The position numbers were made by a program, and so were the translations under genes. Below, in pieces: positions 19,601 to 29,800 of a stretch of 55,901 nucleotides of DNA. Origin of the DNA: an uncultured Muribaculaceae bacterium (GTDB lineage: Bacteria > Bacteroidota > Bacteroidia > Bacteroidales > Muribaculaceae). Below the pieces are notes generated by a model that had not been told where the DNA came from, did not search any database, and worked only from the letters and a program-made list of their open reading frames with translations. Location of the stretch: contig CAJTOB010000013.1 in the NCBI GenBank assembly GCA_910578035.1, positions 1 to 55,901 on the forward strand, read 5' to 3'. Each line of letters opens with the position of its first letter. Position 1 is the stretch's first letter.

Positions 19601-19861
19601 GTAGCCTGTGCGGGAGGCGTTGACCTCGTCTTCGGGCATTGCACCCACGAGGGTAAAGGCTCCGTCTGCATCGGTGAGGACGATTTTGCTCTGCTCGGCA
19701 ACGTTTACAACCGCGCCGGGTATCGGCTTGCCGTCGGGGTCAACCACACGGCCTTTGATTTCATGCTCGCCGGCAGCCCTAAGCGAGAACGAGCATGCGA
19801 GCAACAGGGCGGCCGCTATGAAGCGCACCGACACTGAGAAATGTTTTATGATTGTGTTCAT
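16628..19861 (-). CDS. SusC-family TonB-dependent transporter (pair B)
   Basis: About 1077 residues from ATG 19861, where the signal peptide begins; an in-frame start further up would overlap the preceding susD. Domains in order: a carboxypeptidase-D-like regulatory fold (EIKGRVVDPDGKPIPGAVV), a TonB plug with YIRGLRTLNSS, PIFIVDNVERD and TAIYGMRGANGVVLVTTKRG, then a beta-barrel ending in FTFGLNLSF. The usual TonB-box region EEVVVVGYG is absent: the corresponding stretch reads HEMALAFTEKPKKTVIEG. It imports glycan oligomers across the outer membrane using TonB energy and pairs with the SusD encoded downstream. Arabinan specificity is inferred from the locus. Confidence 0.93.
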   Translation of the reverse strand: MNTIIKHFSVSVRFIAAALLLACSFSLRAAGEHEIKGRVVDPDGKPIPGAVVNVAEQSKIVLTDADGAFTLVGAMPEDEVNASRTGYKTAVVPVESLNEFLVITLDPDNDPYSHEMALAFTEKPKKTVIEGTSTVSGTELQRYPITVLQNAFNSTLTGVQTYEASSEPGWAETKLYIRGLRTLNSSARNPIFIVDNVERDISFLDAFPIESVTILKDAAATAIYGMRGANGVVLVTTKRGQAGKTNIEFTQEFGWQQLTNTVENQNSYNTALTRNRARYLDGNDPLYTPEQIEKYRRVSNGETLEGMDRYRYFNTNWFDVLYRDTAPVIKTNFQISGGNNRARYYVSFSYLRQEGMWSSEGTSINKSFDSQHKLNRWNLRSNLDINVNKYLRVGLDLGGRIDNIIQPTASVFNLTTFGAVEADPMHPVYCPNGELFSEAGTGTVNPLLQLGASGQEKNRRRSLYSTLTLNGDLSPITKGLGAEIVVSFDAYDGYESTQTNSINAYTYDMTNMAVTDPSQFTYNRTYSYQELTNPSVNERDNSWTLNLRGGFSYHRLFGKHDVEARAFVRAYQKRNNKGPHSAVWYNLSSDRYLSYNGLANYIFDRRYIVSGSISYMGNDNFAPGNRWGTFWSVGAGWVLSEESWLQNHTVNLLKLRANYGKTGMSDTGAGRYPYQSIFQAGGDYSFGFNATNVPGYREQQAGNINSKWEISKMLNVGVDWGFFDNRLYGNFDVWKEWRSNMLVERSTIPSMLGIAYARDSYGKVESKGFELTIGHTNKVGDFEYSIEGLLSYNTNKVTEMDEVEPAVPWQRKTGDRIRQYESLQQIYESENRDVVGGWNAYRWVQWASDPNLIATSQADAIAHPEKYPYNTFSGGKQKLGTAVFRDLSGDRQIDSRDMEPYGYTMLPDLTPSLSLWASYKGFDVRVVGTAYLKRSVFLGPSMTFSQWGHNNATHAVVDAWGYYTDDPNDPRNVNAKYPRISYTFNAEDSNRDNQSDRNDRWIVDGDYFSLRNVEIGYSLPEKLIAKAYMTKCRFYFSGYNLATWSHLPKGMDPERPMGYCWWYPKTRIFTFGLNLSF

Positions 19862-19890
19862 AACTGGTTTTAGATTATTGGCGAGATGAA

Positions 19891-21657
19891 TCACCAGCCG
19901 GGATTGTTTTCAATTTGTGTCTTCCACACCTCTTCTTCGGGGATAGGATAGAGATACATATGAGGCTCGAACACACGGTTCTGTGCCACCTTGCGGGTCA
20001 CGGTTCCGTCCATAGCCACATTCACACCATAGATGGGGCGAGAGAGAGCCTCGACAGCGCAGTTCCAGCGGCGCACATCCCATGAGCGGTGCTCTTCGAA
20101 TGCAAATTCGACGGTGCGCTCCTTGTGGATAAAGTTGCGCATGGCTTCCTTGCTCTTGAGGTCAGCGCGGTCGGCGACATTGCCGGTGATACCTGCACGG
20201 TGGCGAATCATGTCGAGCATATCGTACACCTCCTGGCACGGACCCTGCTGTTCGTTGAGAGCCTCGGCATAGTTAAGGAGGATTTCAGCGTAGCGGATGA
20301 TGGTCCAGAGACGGAAAGCAGTACCTGCATGGTTAGAAGCAAGAATCGAAGCGGGTATGTATTTACGCATGTAGTAGCCGGTCGGGGTGGCATTGGCGTT
20401 GCCGATGGGGTTGTCGGCCATACCGGGGCGGACGTCGATAGTAGCACCTACGCGCATGGTACCCCAGGGCTGACCCTGATAGAGCACGGTGGCTTCAAGG
20501 CGCGGGTCGCGGCCTGTCCACATGTCGGCATCGTTGTAGCCGCTTGCGGTGTTGACTGTGGGCACGCCGTTGCTGTAGACGGGAGCGCCGGTGACGTCAT
20601 AAGAGGCAAAGGGAGACGAGCCGTCGGCCATGTCGTACATATCGACGAGGTTCTGCGAGGGGCAGTTGCCGCCGTTGCCGCCTTCACCGACGGGGGTATC
20701 CTGCGAAATACCGCTCCAACCGATCTGGACGTCGTTGCGGAAGAAAATCACTTCGTTATTGTTACCCTGATACTGAGTACGGAGCACTGCATTTCCATAG
20801 TTCTCGGCAGGCGAAATGTTCTCTTCGGCAAATATACCGAAATTGGCGCCATAGCGGTCTATGAAAGACTTGGCAACGTCTGAAGCTTCTTTCCAGGTGA
20901 TACCCGACTGGTCTGCATAGCGGGGAGAAGCCATGTAGAGAAGAATACGGCTCTGAAGGGCGAGCGACATAGGCTGCGAAAGGCGACCGATGCGGTTACT
21001 GCTCCATGCTTCTTCGTAGGTGAGAAGATCGGGCTGGGCCTCCTTGAGTTCCTTGAGGATAAAGTCGATCACATATTCTTTGGTGGTCGGACGTTTCTGA
21101 TAAGGAGTAATCATATCGTCTTTTTCGGGGTCGAGAACCTCGGTGACGATGGGCAGAGGACCGTAGCGGAGGAAGAGTTCCCAGTAGAACCATGCACGGA
21201 AGGTGCGGGCTTCGGCCATATAAGTGGCGCGGATAGCCTTGTTCTGCTCGTCGGACATGGTGATGTCGAAAGGCACCCTGTCCATGTCCTGAATCACACG
21301 GTTGCACTTGCGGATACCGCGGTAGCGCGATTCCCAAACAGAGGTGAGTTCGGGAGCACCCGCACCACCGTAGTAGTTGCCAATATTGAAGGTGGTGAGA
21401 GTACCGCCTGTCGAGAACGACGTTTCGGCAAGGTCTGTGGCCGCATCAAGCCATGAGCCGTTGATACGGTTGGCGCCGTGCAGAAGGAAGTTGTAGGTAT
21501 CCACGTGGAAAGCCTCGAACATCTTCCAGTCTGCATAGGTTTTATCCTCGTTAAGTTCGTTTGAAGGCTGTTTGTCGAGGAAATCGCTGCAACCGGTAGC
21601 ACCCATGGCAAGAAGAGCCATCGATGCCGCTATTGTATGCTGAATGAATTTATTCAT
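19891..21657 (-). CDS. SusD-family surface glycan-binding lipoprotein (pair A)
   Basis: This encodes 588 residues. The signal ends in the lipobox ATGC, then SDFLDKQPSNELNEDKTYADW, a typical SusD start. Conserved blocks include AEARTFRAWFYWELFLRYGPLPIVTEV, the late YAEILLNYAEALNEQQG and RTVEFAFEEHRSWDVRRWN, ending with EEVWKTQIENNPGW. It should cap the SusC-like barrel encoded 15 nt upstream and select oligosaccharides at the cell surface. Sequence similarity to pair B is limited outside the conserved blocks, so the two pairs look like ancient paralogs or separate acquisitions rather than a recent tandem copy. Confidence 0.93.
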   Translation of the reverse strand: MNKFIQHTIAASMALLAMGATGCSDFLDKQPSNELNEDKTYADWKMFEAFHVDTYNFLLHGANRINGSWLDAATDLAETSFSTGGTLTTFNIGNYYGGAGAPELTSVWESRYRGIRKCNRVIQDMDRVPFDITMSDEQNKAIRATYMAEARTFRAWFYWELFLRYGPLPIVTEVLDPEKDDMITPYQKRPTTKEYVIDFILKELKEAQPDLLTYEEAWSSNRIGRLSQPMSLALQSRILLYMASPRYADQSGITWKEASDVAKSFIDRYGANFGIFAEENISPAENYGNAVLRTQYQGNNNEVIFFRNDVQIGWSGISQDTPVGEGGNGGNCPSQNLVDMYDMADGSSPFASYDVTGAPVYSNGVPTVNTASGYNDADMWTGRDPRLEATVLYQGQPWGTMRVGATIDVRPGMADNPIGNANATPTGYYMRKYIPASILASNHAGTAFRLWTIIRYAEILLNYAEALNEQQGPCQEVYDMLDMIRHRAGITGNVADRADLKSKEAMRNFIHKERTVEFAFEEHRSWDVRRWNCAVEALSRPIYGVNVAMDGTVTRKVAQNRVFEPHMYLYPIPEEEVWKTQIENNPGW

Positions 21658-21672
21658 GATAGTTTCCTGGTT

Positions 21673-24600
21673 TTAGAATTGGATGCTTACGCCCACATTG
21701 ACGGTCTTGCAGATAGGATATTTGTTCGAGCCGTTGTTTTCGGGGTCGGTGAGACCGTCGAGGTGATCCCACGTGATAAGGTTGTTGGCGTTTACATATA
21801 GGCGGCACTGGCTCATCCATACATGCTTAATCCACTTGAGGGGGAGGCTGTAGCTGAGTTCTACATTCTTCAGACGGCAGAAGGCACCGTTTTTGAGGAA
21901 GAATGAGTTCTGCCGCTGGTTGTGGTTGCCATAGCTGTCGTAGTGCAGCAGCGGATACTTGGCGTTTGCAAGGTTCTGAGCCTCGGAAACAGCCGGATTC
22001 CAGCGGTCAAGATGATGCTCTTTCACTTTACCGCCTGCAACAAAGGCATACATAGCCTCGGCGTCGTAGTAGCGGCTCACGTGGTCTACACCCTGGAACA
22101 TAACGCTGAGGCCGAATCCTTTCCAGTTGGCACCGAGCGATATGGCATAGGTATTCTCGGGAAGGTCGCTGAGACCGATGAAAGTCTCGTCGCGTTCGTC
22201 GATAAAGCCGTCGGCGTTCATGTCGCGATATTTGAGGTCGCCCACTTTAACGTCGCCGAATGTCGATTTGGGGAAATTCGGGTCGGCGAGGTCGGCCGAT
22301 GTCACGAAACCGTCGGCAACAAGGCCGAAGTACTGTCCGATAGGATGGCCTTCGCGCTTGCGGTAGCCGGTTTTGCCGGCGGGTTCGTCCATCGCAGTAA
22401 TCTTGTTTTTGGCATGAGAGAAGGTGGCGCTGATATTGTAGTTGAAATCTTTTCCGATGGCGTCGTTCCAGTGCAGCTCGATTTCGAAGCCCTTGTTGGT
22501 GGTCTTGCCGAGATTACCGGCAGCCGAAGTCACACCGAACCACCAGGGGCGGGTGAGGAATTCGGTAAGAATGTTGTTGCGGCTTTCATAGAAAACATCG
22601 ATGTTACCTGAAAGGCGGCTGTTCAGGAAGCCGTATTCGAGACCGAGGTTATACTTGTGGGCACGTTCCCATGTTACACCATAGTTGGGGTACTGCTGTT
22701 CGAAAATACCATCCTGACCGTTGGTGCCGAAATAATAGTCGTTGCCGAGCTGAGTCCATTTCTGTTCGTAGAGGAAGCGCTGGCGAACGCCGTTGAGGCT
22801 ATAGATGTCGTTGCCGACCTGACCATAAGAACCACGGAGTTTGAGGTTAGACAGCCATCCGCGGGTAGGAGCCATGAACTGCTCTTCGGAAATACGCCAG
22901 CCGAGCGAGAACGAGGGGAAGAAGCCGAAGCGTTTGCCCTTCTGGAAGTTTTCAGAGCCGTTGTAGCCGGCATTGACCTCGGCGAGGTATTTGCCGTCGT
23001 ATGCGTATGTGGCACGGCCTACGATACCCTGATAGCGCATAGCGAGGTCAGAATTGTAGCGATAGTCGTTCTGCATGTAGAGAGCCATGGCAGTCACTTC
23101 GTGCTTGCCGAAAGTGCGACGGTAGTTCAGCTGGGCCTCGAGGTAGAGCTTGTAGACGGTAAAGTGGTCGGCCGAGGCACCGAGAGTACCGTCGGTGTTG
23201 AACTTATTGTAAGCGTCGATAGATTCGTAGTTGGTACGGTCGTTAAGCTCGTAGGTGGCAAAACTTTTGCTGTACAGGTTGCGGTGATAGTTCTCATAGT
23301 CGAACGAAGCCTGGGCCTTGGCCGAGAGACCTTCGGTGAGCCAATCCATCTTGTAGTCGGCGATGAGGTTGGTTTCATTGACAGTGTTTACACCCTTATA
23401 ATAGCCGCCTTCGGCCAAAGTGGCATAAACGTTGCTCTGGTACTGCGACGAACCGCCGTAGAGGGTCTTCATTTCGTCGCCGTTCTGCACCTGATAGGAT
23501 ACGGGGAAAATCCATCCGGGTGTGTGGTTGAGCTGATAGAAGATATTGGAGTAGCTGGCGCTCTCATTTGAGTTGGGGCCGCGCCGTTCTTCAAATCGTG
23601 TGCCGAAGTTGACCATCACAGTGAGGTCTTTGGTGAGGAAGAAGTCGGCGTTGGCACGGAAACCGTAGCGCTTGTAGCTCTGCGACGAGTTATTGCCGTA
23701 GGGGTCGTTCGAGAGATTTTTGAAGAGCGATTCCTGGTCATAGTATTCGAGCGAAGCATAGTAGCGCATTCGCTTTGTGCCGCCGCGTACGTTGGCGTTG
23801 TAGCGCTGTGCGGGAGCCGACGAGCGAAGAATTTCGTCATACCAGTCAACATTGGGGTAAAGAAGGGCATCGACACCCGAAAGGAGACCGGCCGAAGACT
23901 TCTGATACATGTCGAGGTCGGAGGCCGAGTACTGCGAGGGCAGACCGTCGTTGGCGAGGGCTTCTTCGAGGAGGCTCACGCTGTTGTATGAATCGAGATA
24001 TGTGTCCTTGCGGGTAGGGGTCTGCCACTGCCAGTTGGCGGTGAGCGAAACCACGGGCTTCTGCTCTTTACCGCGCTTGGTGGTGATAAGCATGACGCCG
24101 TTTGCACCGCGCACACCGTAGACGGCGGTTGCCGAAGCGTCTTTGAGGACCGATATGGTCTCGATATCATCGGGAGCAATCTGCGAGAAGCTGCGCTCGA
24201 TGCCGTCGACGAGTACGAGAGGCTGGGCGTCGCCGGCGAAGGTGGCACGACCGCGAATGAAGATAGAAGCGTCGTCGGCACCGGGAGCACCGGAAGTCTG
24301 CGAGGTAATCACGCCGGGGATTTTACCGGTGATGGCCTGCGAGATATTTGCGGCGGGAGTTTCGAGGAGGTCGTCGGCCTTGAGCTGCGAGATAGCGCCC
24401 ACAACCGATTCCTTTTTCTGTTGGCCGTAGCCCACAACCACCACTTCTTCGAGGGCGGTGTTGGTTTCCTGAAGCTTCACTTCGATATGAGTGCGGCCTT
24501 TGAGGGGCTCTACCACGGTTTCACAGCCGATATATGAAATTACGAGCACTGCCTTGGCAGGATCGCTGATTCTAAGCACGAAATTACCGTCGAGGTCGGT

Positions 24601-24798
24601 CACAGTGCCTGTCTTGGCGCCTTCCTCTATGACGGAAGCGCCGATGACGGGTTCACCGCTGGGTTCGTACACCGTACCTGTCACCTGCACGGTCTGGGCC
24701 GACAGGCCTAAACCGAAGGCAAGAAGCGCCAGTGCCGACAGGAGGTAGCGGAGCTTGCTGCTCCACCCTCCGCGCGCTGTACTGCGTTTATTGTTCAT
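21673..24798 (-). CDS. SusC-family TonB-dependent transporter (pair A)
   Basis: This encodes 1041 residues with a long positively charged signal (residues 1-34, ending LSA). The carboxypeptidase-D-like domain (VQVTGTVYEPSGEPVIGASV) is followed by the canonical EEVVVVGYGQQKK TonB box, then the plug (SIFIRGRATFAGDAQPLVLVDG; TAVYGVRGANGVMLITTKRG) and a beta-barrel ending VNVGVSIQF. It is the second gene of the operon, 31 nt after the lipoprotein gene. It imports arabino-oligosaccharides by inference from the neighbours GH43 and GH51. Unlike pair B it keeps every standard SusC motif. Confidence 0.95.
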   Translation of the reverse strand: MNNKRSTARGGWSSKLRYLLSALALLAFGLGLSAQTVQVTGTVYEPSGEPVIGASVIEEGAKTGTVTDLDGNFVLRISDPAKAVLVISYIGCETVVEPLKGRTHIEVKLQETNTALEEVVVVGYGQQKKESVVGAISQLKADDLLETPAANISQAITGKIPGVITSQTSGAPGADDASIFIRGRATFAGDAQPLVLVDGIERSFSQIAPDDIETISVLKDASATAVYGVRGANGVMLITTKRGKEQKPVVSLTANWQWQTPTRKDTYLDSYNSVSLLEEALANDGLPSQYSASDLDMYQKSSAGLLSGVDALLYPNVDWYDEILRSSAPAQRYNANVRGGTKRMRYYASLEYYDQESLFKNLSNDPYGNNSSQSYKRYGFRANADFFLTKDLTVMVNFGTRFEERRGPNSNESASYSNIFYQLNHTPGWIFPVSYQVQNGDEMKTLYGGSSQYQSNVYATLAEGGYYKGVNTVNETNLIADYKMDWLTEGLSAKAQASFDYENYHRNLYSKSFATYELNDRTNYESIDAYNKFNTDGTLGASADHFTVYKLYLEAQLNYRRTFGKHEVTAMALYMQNDYRYNSDLAMRYQGIVGRATYAYDGKYLAEVNAGYNGSENFQKGKRFGFFPSFSLGWRISEEQFMAPTRGWLSNLKLRGSYGQVGNDIYSLNGVRQRFLYEQKWTQLGNDYYFGTNGQDGIFEQQYPNYGVTWERAHKYNLGLEYGFLNSRLSGNIDVFYESRNNILTEFLTRPWWFGVTSAAGNLGKTTNKGFEIELHWNDAIGKDFNYNISATFSHAKNKITAMDEPAGKTGYRKREGHPIGQYFGLVADGFVTSADLADPNFPKSTFGDVKVGDLKYRDMNADGFIDERDETFIGLSDLPENTYAISLGANWKGFGLSVMFQGVDHVSRYYDAEAMYAFVAGGKVKEHHLDRWNPAVSEAQNLANAKYPLLHYDSYGNHNQRQNSFFLKNGAFCRLKNVELSYSLPLKWIKHVWMSQCRLYVNANNLITWDHLDGLTDPENNGSNKYPICKTVNVGVSIQF

Positions 24799-24828
24799 GA
24801 TTGGTATATTAGTGATTAAGGTTTATCT

Positions 24829-26691
24829 TTAGTTTTCGGGATTCATGCTGATCATGGGGAAGAATCCGACTTTGTTGAACTCGAGCCAGTTGCTGTCGAG
24901 CACGAAGAAGAGACCCACTTCGGGAGTGGAAACGGTGGTATAGAATCGGTATTCGGGGAATGCGGTGCCGTCGGCCTTGGTCTGACGTGCTACTACTGTG
25001 ATTTCGTCGCCGTCGCGCTCTACATAAATGCGGGAATGGGCATCGTGCATGTCGGCCACGTATGTATCCCAATTGAAACCGTGGGTGATATTGTCGCCGT
25101 TATAACAGTCGCCCCAGCCGTATGCATCGGAGCGGAGAACGAAGTTTTCGGCATAGCCGTCTTCACCTACAAATTTGCCGTTGGTGCAGACGAGAACCCA
25201 GTTGTTCCAGTTGCCGCCTGTTCCGGAGTTGTGGTTGATGAAATCGAAACCGAAATTAGAGAAGTCACCTTTTAAAACCTGGACGGGAGACCACATTGTC
25301 CACCAGGGAGTAGTGTTGTCTTCAGCACCGAATTTGAAAGGTTCGTCGTACTTGGTGCCGGTGAAGCAGCCTTCGGGGTTGAGCAGGAGGTGCGAGCCTT
25401 CGCAGAGGAGCCATGTTGTCATGTTGCCTTCGGGCACGTTGGCTATAGACACCTTATATGTATATACAGTGCCTGCGGCTGTTGTGACGAGGGCTGTTAC
25501 ATCTACATCGGTGCCGACGCGGTCGATAGTGATGTTGACCAGAGCGCCGTCCATGTCGTCTTTGAAGGTGTCGAAGTTGAAGTCGCAGCTCGAAGTGACG
25601 TCGCCGGCGTCGTAGCGGGTTGCCCAGCCGTAATTGTCGGAACGGATAACGGCATGTTCTACATATCCGTCGCCACCGCGTTCGGCTGTAGCAAGTACGA
25701 GGAGCCAGTTGTCCCAGTTGTTGGTCTTGCGGGTATAGTTATAGAACTCGTAGTGAATCTGGCCGTCGCCTGCAAGAGAGAAATAGGGCGAGAATTCAGT
25801 CCAGAAGCCGGTTGAGTTGTCCTCGAGACCGACCATAACCCACTTGGAGAGGTCTACGACAGGTCCACCGGGGCCGGCAGCTTCCCAGGAAGCGCGCGGA
25901 CGGGCCTGTTCTTTAGCAGTAAGGGCATTGCGGTAGACATTGAGGTCATCGATGAGCCAGTGGCTGTGGTTGTCGGCAGAGCCGATAGAGAATGTAGACA
26001 CATGATTCATGAAAGCGACAAGACGCGAGCAGTCGAAATCGACTACAGCAGTAGAAGCCTTCTTCTGACCGTTTACGAAGAGATCGTAGCCATCTTCACG
26101 CACAGTAAGAGCCACGTAATTCCAGCCATTGCCGTCGAAGCCTTCGACGGGAATGTAGCCGGTAGTAACATCGGCGGGATTATCACAGCTCCATGTGCCG
26201 TCGGCAGCGTCGTATTCGATGCCGCCGTTGGCCGAGAAGGTGAGCGATTCCACTCGGTTTTCGTTAGTAAACATAAAAAGCGGACCGGCAATGTCCTGCG
26301 GTTCGGTCACTTCATTGCCGTCCTCGTCGGTTGAAACAGCGGGTATCTGCTTCATCCAGAATGTAAGTGAGGCTGCTTTTTCGCAATTTACGTTTGTCAG
26401 AGGATTGTTCATTTCCACCCAACCATCGTTGAGCTCGAGCACTTTGCCCTTGAGTTCGTCTTCAACGATAGCCGGTACTTGATTTTGGTTATTGCCGTAA
26501 GCCCGTAGGATAAGCGGATCAAACATATCTTCTTCGAACTCAAAAGTGGCAACGTTTTCCAGATTCGGCGCAGTCTGTATACCTGCCGGAGGGTCTACTC
26601 TACCCCAATCCGACGTACACGATGAGCCTAACAGGACCACGGCTGCCACCAGTGCGGCAACGCGCGGATACATCCGGTCGACTGTGTTCAT
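24829..26691 (-). CDS. Surface lipoprotein: LamG-like plus two tandem domains, likely arabinan binding
   Basis: This encodes 620 residues (a start at Met7 is possible). The lipobox is GSSC. Residues about 45-265 form a LamG/concanavalin-like jelly roll (DGWVEMNN, WNYVALTVREDGYDLFVNGQ, WLIDDLNVYRNALTA). Two related domains of about 165 residues follow, near residues 290-450 and 455-620. Shared landmarks are NNWDNWLLV and GNWNNWVLV, AVIRSDNYGW and FVLRSDAYGW, and FNFDTFKDDM and FNWDTYVADM. It occupies the place of a surface glycan-binding protein, first in the SusCD operon and next to the HTCS gene. I see no catalytic motif. Arabinan binding is inferred from position. The tandem domain is not one I can name. 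Confidence 0.75.
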   Translation of the reverse strand: MNTVDRMYPRVAALVAAVVLLGSSCTSDWGRVDPPAGIQTAPNLENVATFEFEEDMFDPLILRAYGNNQNQVPAIVEDELKGKVLELNDGWVEMNNPLTNVNCEKAASLTFWMKQIPAVSTDEDGNEVTEPQDIAGPLFMFTNENRVESLTFSANGGIEYDAADGTWSCDNPADVTTGYIPVEGFDGNGWNYVALTVREDGYDLFVNGQKKASTAVVDFDCSRLVAFMNHVSTFSIGSADNHSHWLIDDLNVYRNALTAKEQARPRASWEAAGPGGPVVDLSKWVMVGLEDNSTGFWTEFSPYFSLAGDGQIHYEFYNYTRKTNNWDNWLLVLATAERGGDGYVEHAVIRSDNYGWATRYDAGDVTSSCDFNFDTFKDDMDGALVNITIDRVGTDVDVTALVTTAAGTVYTYKVSIANVPEGNMTTWLLCEGSHLLLNPEGCFTGTKYDEPFKFGAEDNTTPWWTMWSPVQVLKGDFSNFGFDFINHNSGTGGNWNNWVLVCTNGKFVGEDGYAENFVLRSDAYGWGDCYNGDNITHGFNWDTYVADMHDAHSRIYVERDGDEITVVARQTKADGTAFPEYRFYTTVSTPEVGLFFVLDSNWLEFNKVGFFPMISMNPEN

Positions 26692-26804
26692 AATGATTGA
26701 TTAATGATATTAATTAAGGTTATTTATGTTTACGATAGGTGGATTCAAGGTATTTTATGACGTTAAAACTATTTACTGACGGGAATAAATATATTTTAAC
26801 GGTG

Positions 26805-26865
26805 CAAAAATACCTATTACATGCCTGCGAAGCGGTGGACTTTTCGCGATTTAAGGTGGATTTTT
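26805..26865 (-). promoter_or_regulatory. Arabinan SusCD operon promoter with tandem HTCS sites
   Basis: Read on the minus strand: AAAAATCCACC (26865-26855), then AAAAGTCCACC (26844-26834), exactly 21 bp apart, then 21 nt, then the -7 element TATTTTTG (26812-26805). There is no good -33 element, as expected for an activator-dependent promoter. The same layout occurs at 31254-31316. The leader to the first gene is about 105 nt. Confidence 0.7.
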
Positions 26866-26868
26866 GAA

Positions 26869-29800
26869 TCAGCCCTTCTCGTTCATTAGAGTCGACGGGT
26901 TGATATTGAAGTGTTTAGTAAAACAGCGGGTAAAATATTTAGAATCGTTGAATCCTACTTCATATGCTATTTCAGAAATGTTCATGGCGCGGGTCTTGCG
27001 GTTTCGCACTATCAGTTCGTGCGCCGTTTTGAGGCGGAAAGAGCGCAAAAGCTGGCCGGCCGACTGCCCGACGAGGCTCTGCAGTTTCTTGTTGAGAAGC
27101 GAGCGGCTCACCCCGAGAGCTTCGGCAAAATCGCCTATTTCGAAGTATGAATTGCGGTAATTGTCGGTTATGACTTTCATCACCTGGTCCATGAATTTCT
27201 TGTCGCGCGACTCCTCCGATATATTGAGCGATTCGACCTCCAGACCGTCGGCGAAACTGCTCTGATATTTGCGCCGCGTCTTCATGATACCGTCGATGCG
27301 GGCCATAAGGAGTTCTTCGTCGAAAGGCTTGGTAATGTATGCGTCTACTCCCATGCGATAGCTTTCGAGCCTCGGTTCGCGGCCGGTCTTTGCGGTGAGC
27401 ATAAGGAAGGGAATGTGGCTTATGTCGAAATTCTCCTTGACACGGCGTGAAAGCTCCATACCGTCCATCACAGGCATCATGAGGTCGGATATTATGAGAT
27501 CTATTTCGCGGTTAGACAGCACTTTGAGGGCTTCTTCGCCGTTGCGAGCCTCGGCCACTGCAAAACGGTCTACGAGAATGCTGCGTATGAAGGCCCGCAT
27601 GTCGTCGTTGTCTTCTACGACAAGAATTGTGGTCCTCTTGTCGGCTGGCTCGTCGTGCTTCTGCGCCGCAGACGCAGTCTCGGTGTTTTTTATAGCAGAC
27701 GGAAGCAACGGTGTATCGGCAAGAGCGGTCTCGCCTTCGGGCAGAGGCACAAGCACACGGAATGTGCAGCCGATGCCGTTGTGGTTGTTGCGCACCGATA
27801 TCCGGCCTCCGTATATCTCAACCAGGCTATGGCATAGATACAGACCGATACCACTGCCGGCAGTGCCAGAGACCGGATACTTGATAGGACTCGAGCCCTG
27901 ATAGAAGCGGTCGAAAATCCGGTCGATATCGCCGGGCGCAATGCCTGTTCCCGTATCGGCCACACTGAGATAGATAGACTCGACGCCATCGGCGCATGCT
28001 GCAGGCAGCACTGTTGCATACAGCGTTATACGGCCACCTTCCGGTGTGAACTTCAACGCATTGCCAAGCAGATTGATAAGTACTTTCTGCAAGGCCTCAT
28101 CATCGAAACTCATCACCGGGCGCGGCAGTCGGTCGCACAGTTTCAGATCTATAGAGCGGTCTACTGCAAGCGGACGGAAAATCTCTATGATATTGGCAAG
28201 ATATGAGCGGAGATTGCCGCTGCTGCGCATAATCTCCATCTTGCCCGACTCTATTTTGCGGAAATCCATCAATTGATTGACGAGAGTGAGGAGATATTTC
28301 GAATTTCGTTCGGCAAAATGAAGCTGTTCTATCACCTGAGGGTTGTAGCTGAGCTTGAGGGCTCGCTCTATCGGGCCGAGTATCAGGGTAATCGGCGTGC
28401 GGAATTCATGGGTTATGCTCGTGAAGAACGAAATGCGGTCCATAGTAAGCTGCTGCACCTGGCGCTTCTGCTCTTCGATTTCGGCCGTGCGCTCTTTCAC
28501 TGTTTTCTGAAGCAACAGCTGCTGGCTTTTCACAGAGCGCATTCTCAGTTTATACAACAGCACCACCAAGGCGGCAACACCCGCCACACAAAGCAGCAGA
28601 AACCACCATGTGCGATAGAAGTATGGCCTGACGATTATCGGAAGTTCCGAAACGATGGCCTCGCTTTCGCTGCCGCCTTTGCGGATATACCGCACCTGCA
28701 AGGTATACTTACCGGGTTTAAGATTGGTATAGCCGGTATATCGGCGTCCTGGCGGAAGTGTTGTCCATTTATCATCGAAACCGAGGAGACGGCAGGAATA
28801 GAGACCTGTATGATTGCCGTCGTAGTCGAAAGCCGAGAACTCGAAGGAGACAGAGCGATTACGTTCGTGCAGACGCAGGCCGCGCACCGGACAGAAGAAC
28901 GGTTCTCCATCGCCTTCGCCGGGCAACAGAGCATGGTTATCAACCGATACATGCGTGAAAGCGATCGAAGCTCCGCGGCCGGGCGCACTCCGCGGCACTG
29001 CTCCGCCTATACTCATCAGACCCTGAGTGGTGCCTAAAAGCACCTTCCCGGCCGAATCCGTAGCAGCGGCATTCCAATAAAACTGGTCGGTGGTCAAATC
29101 GCCATATCGGTCATATGTAGTGATTTCTCCTCCGGGCGACATACACGCCAGACCACTATAGGTGGAAAACCACATGTTTCCGTCTTTATCCTGAGCGATA
29201 CCGAGTACGATATCGCTTGGGAGACCGTCGGCGGTTGTCATACTGGAAAAGATGTCTAATCCGGCATCGGTATGCCGGCAGTACACTCCGTTGCCGTTGG
29301 TGGCAATCCACAAATGGCCTTCACGGTCGAGAAAAAGGAATGTTATGCGCTCGTCGGCTACTGCATCGGGATTATCCAGACGTCCGCGTATGCATCTTAC
29401 CGCCTCGCGTGAATGCTTTTTGCCATATTCCTCGAGGTTGATATCAATCAGCCCCTTGCTTGAGCCGAACCACAGATGACCGTCGCGGTCCACAACGGAG
29501 CCCACAGCACCGAAAGCATCGTCGATACTGCCGGGATATGCCTCCTCGACAATGCCGGTCTGAGGATTGTGGATAAATAGGCCACGCGATGTTCCGAGCC
29601 ACATAAGATTATTTATCGAATCCCACATCAGGGCACCGATATAGCCGATATGGAACCGTCCGTCGTCGGTCTCTATAATATGACGGCGGCGCACAAGGCG
29701 ACCATCGGACTGCTCGGACAGGACATTCACTCCCCCGCCCCATGTACCGGCCCATAGCCGGCCGCTGCCGTCGCGGGCTATGGCGCTGACAGAATTATGG

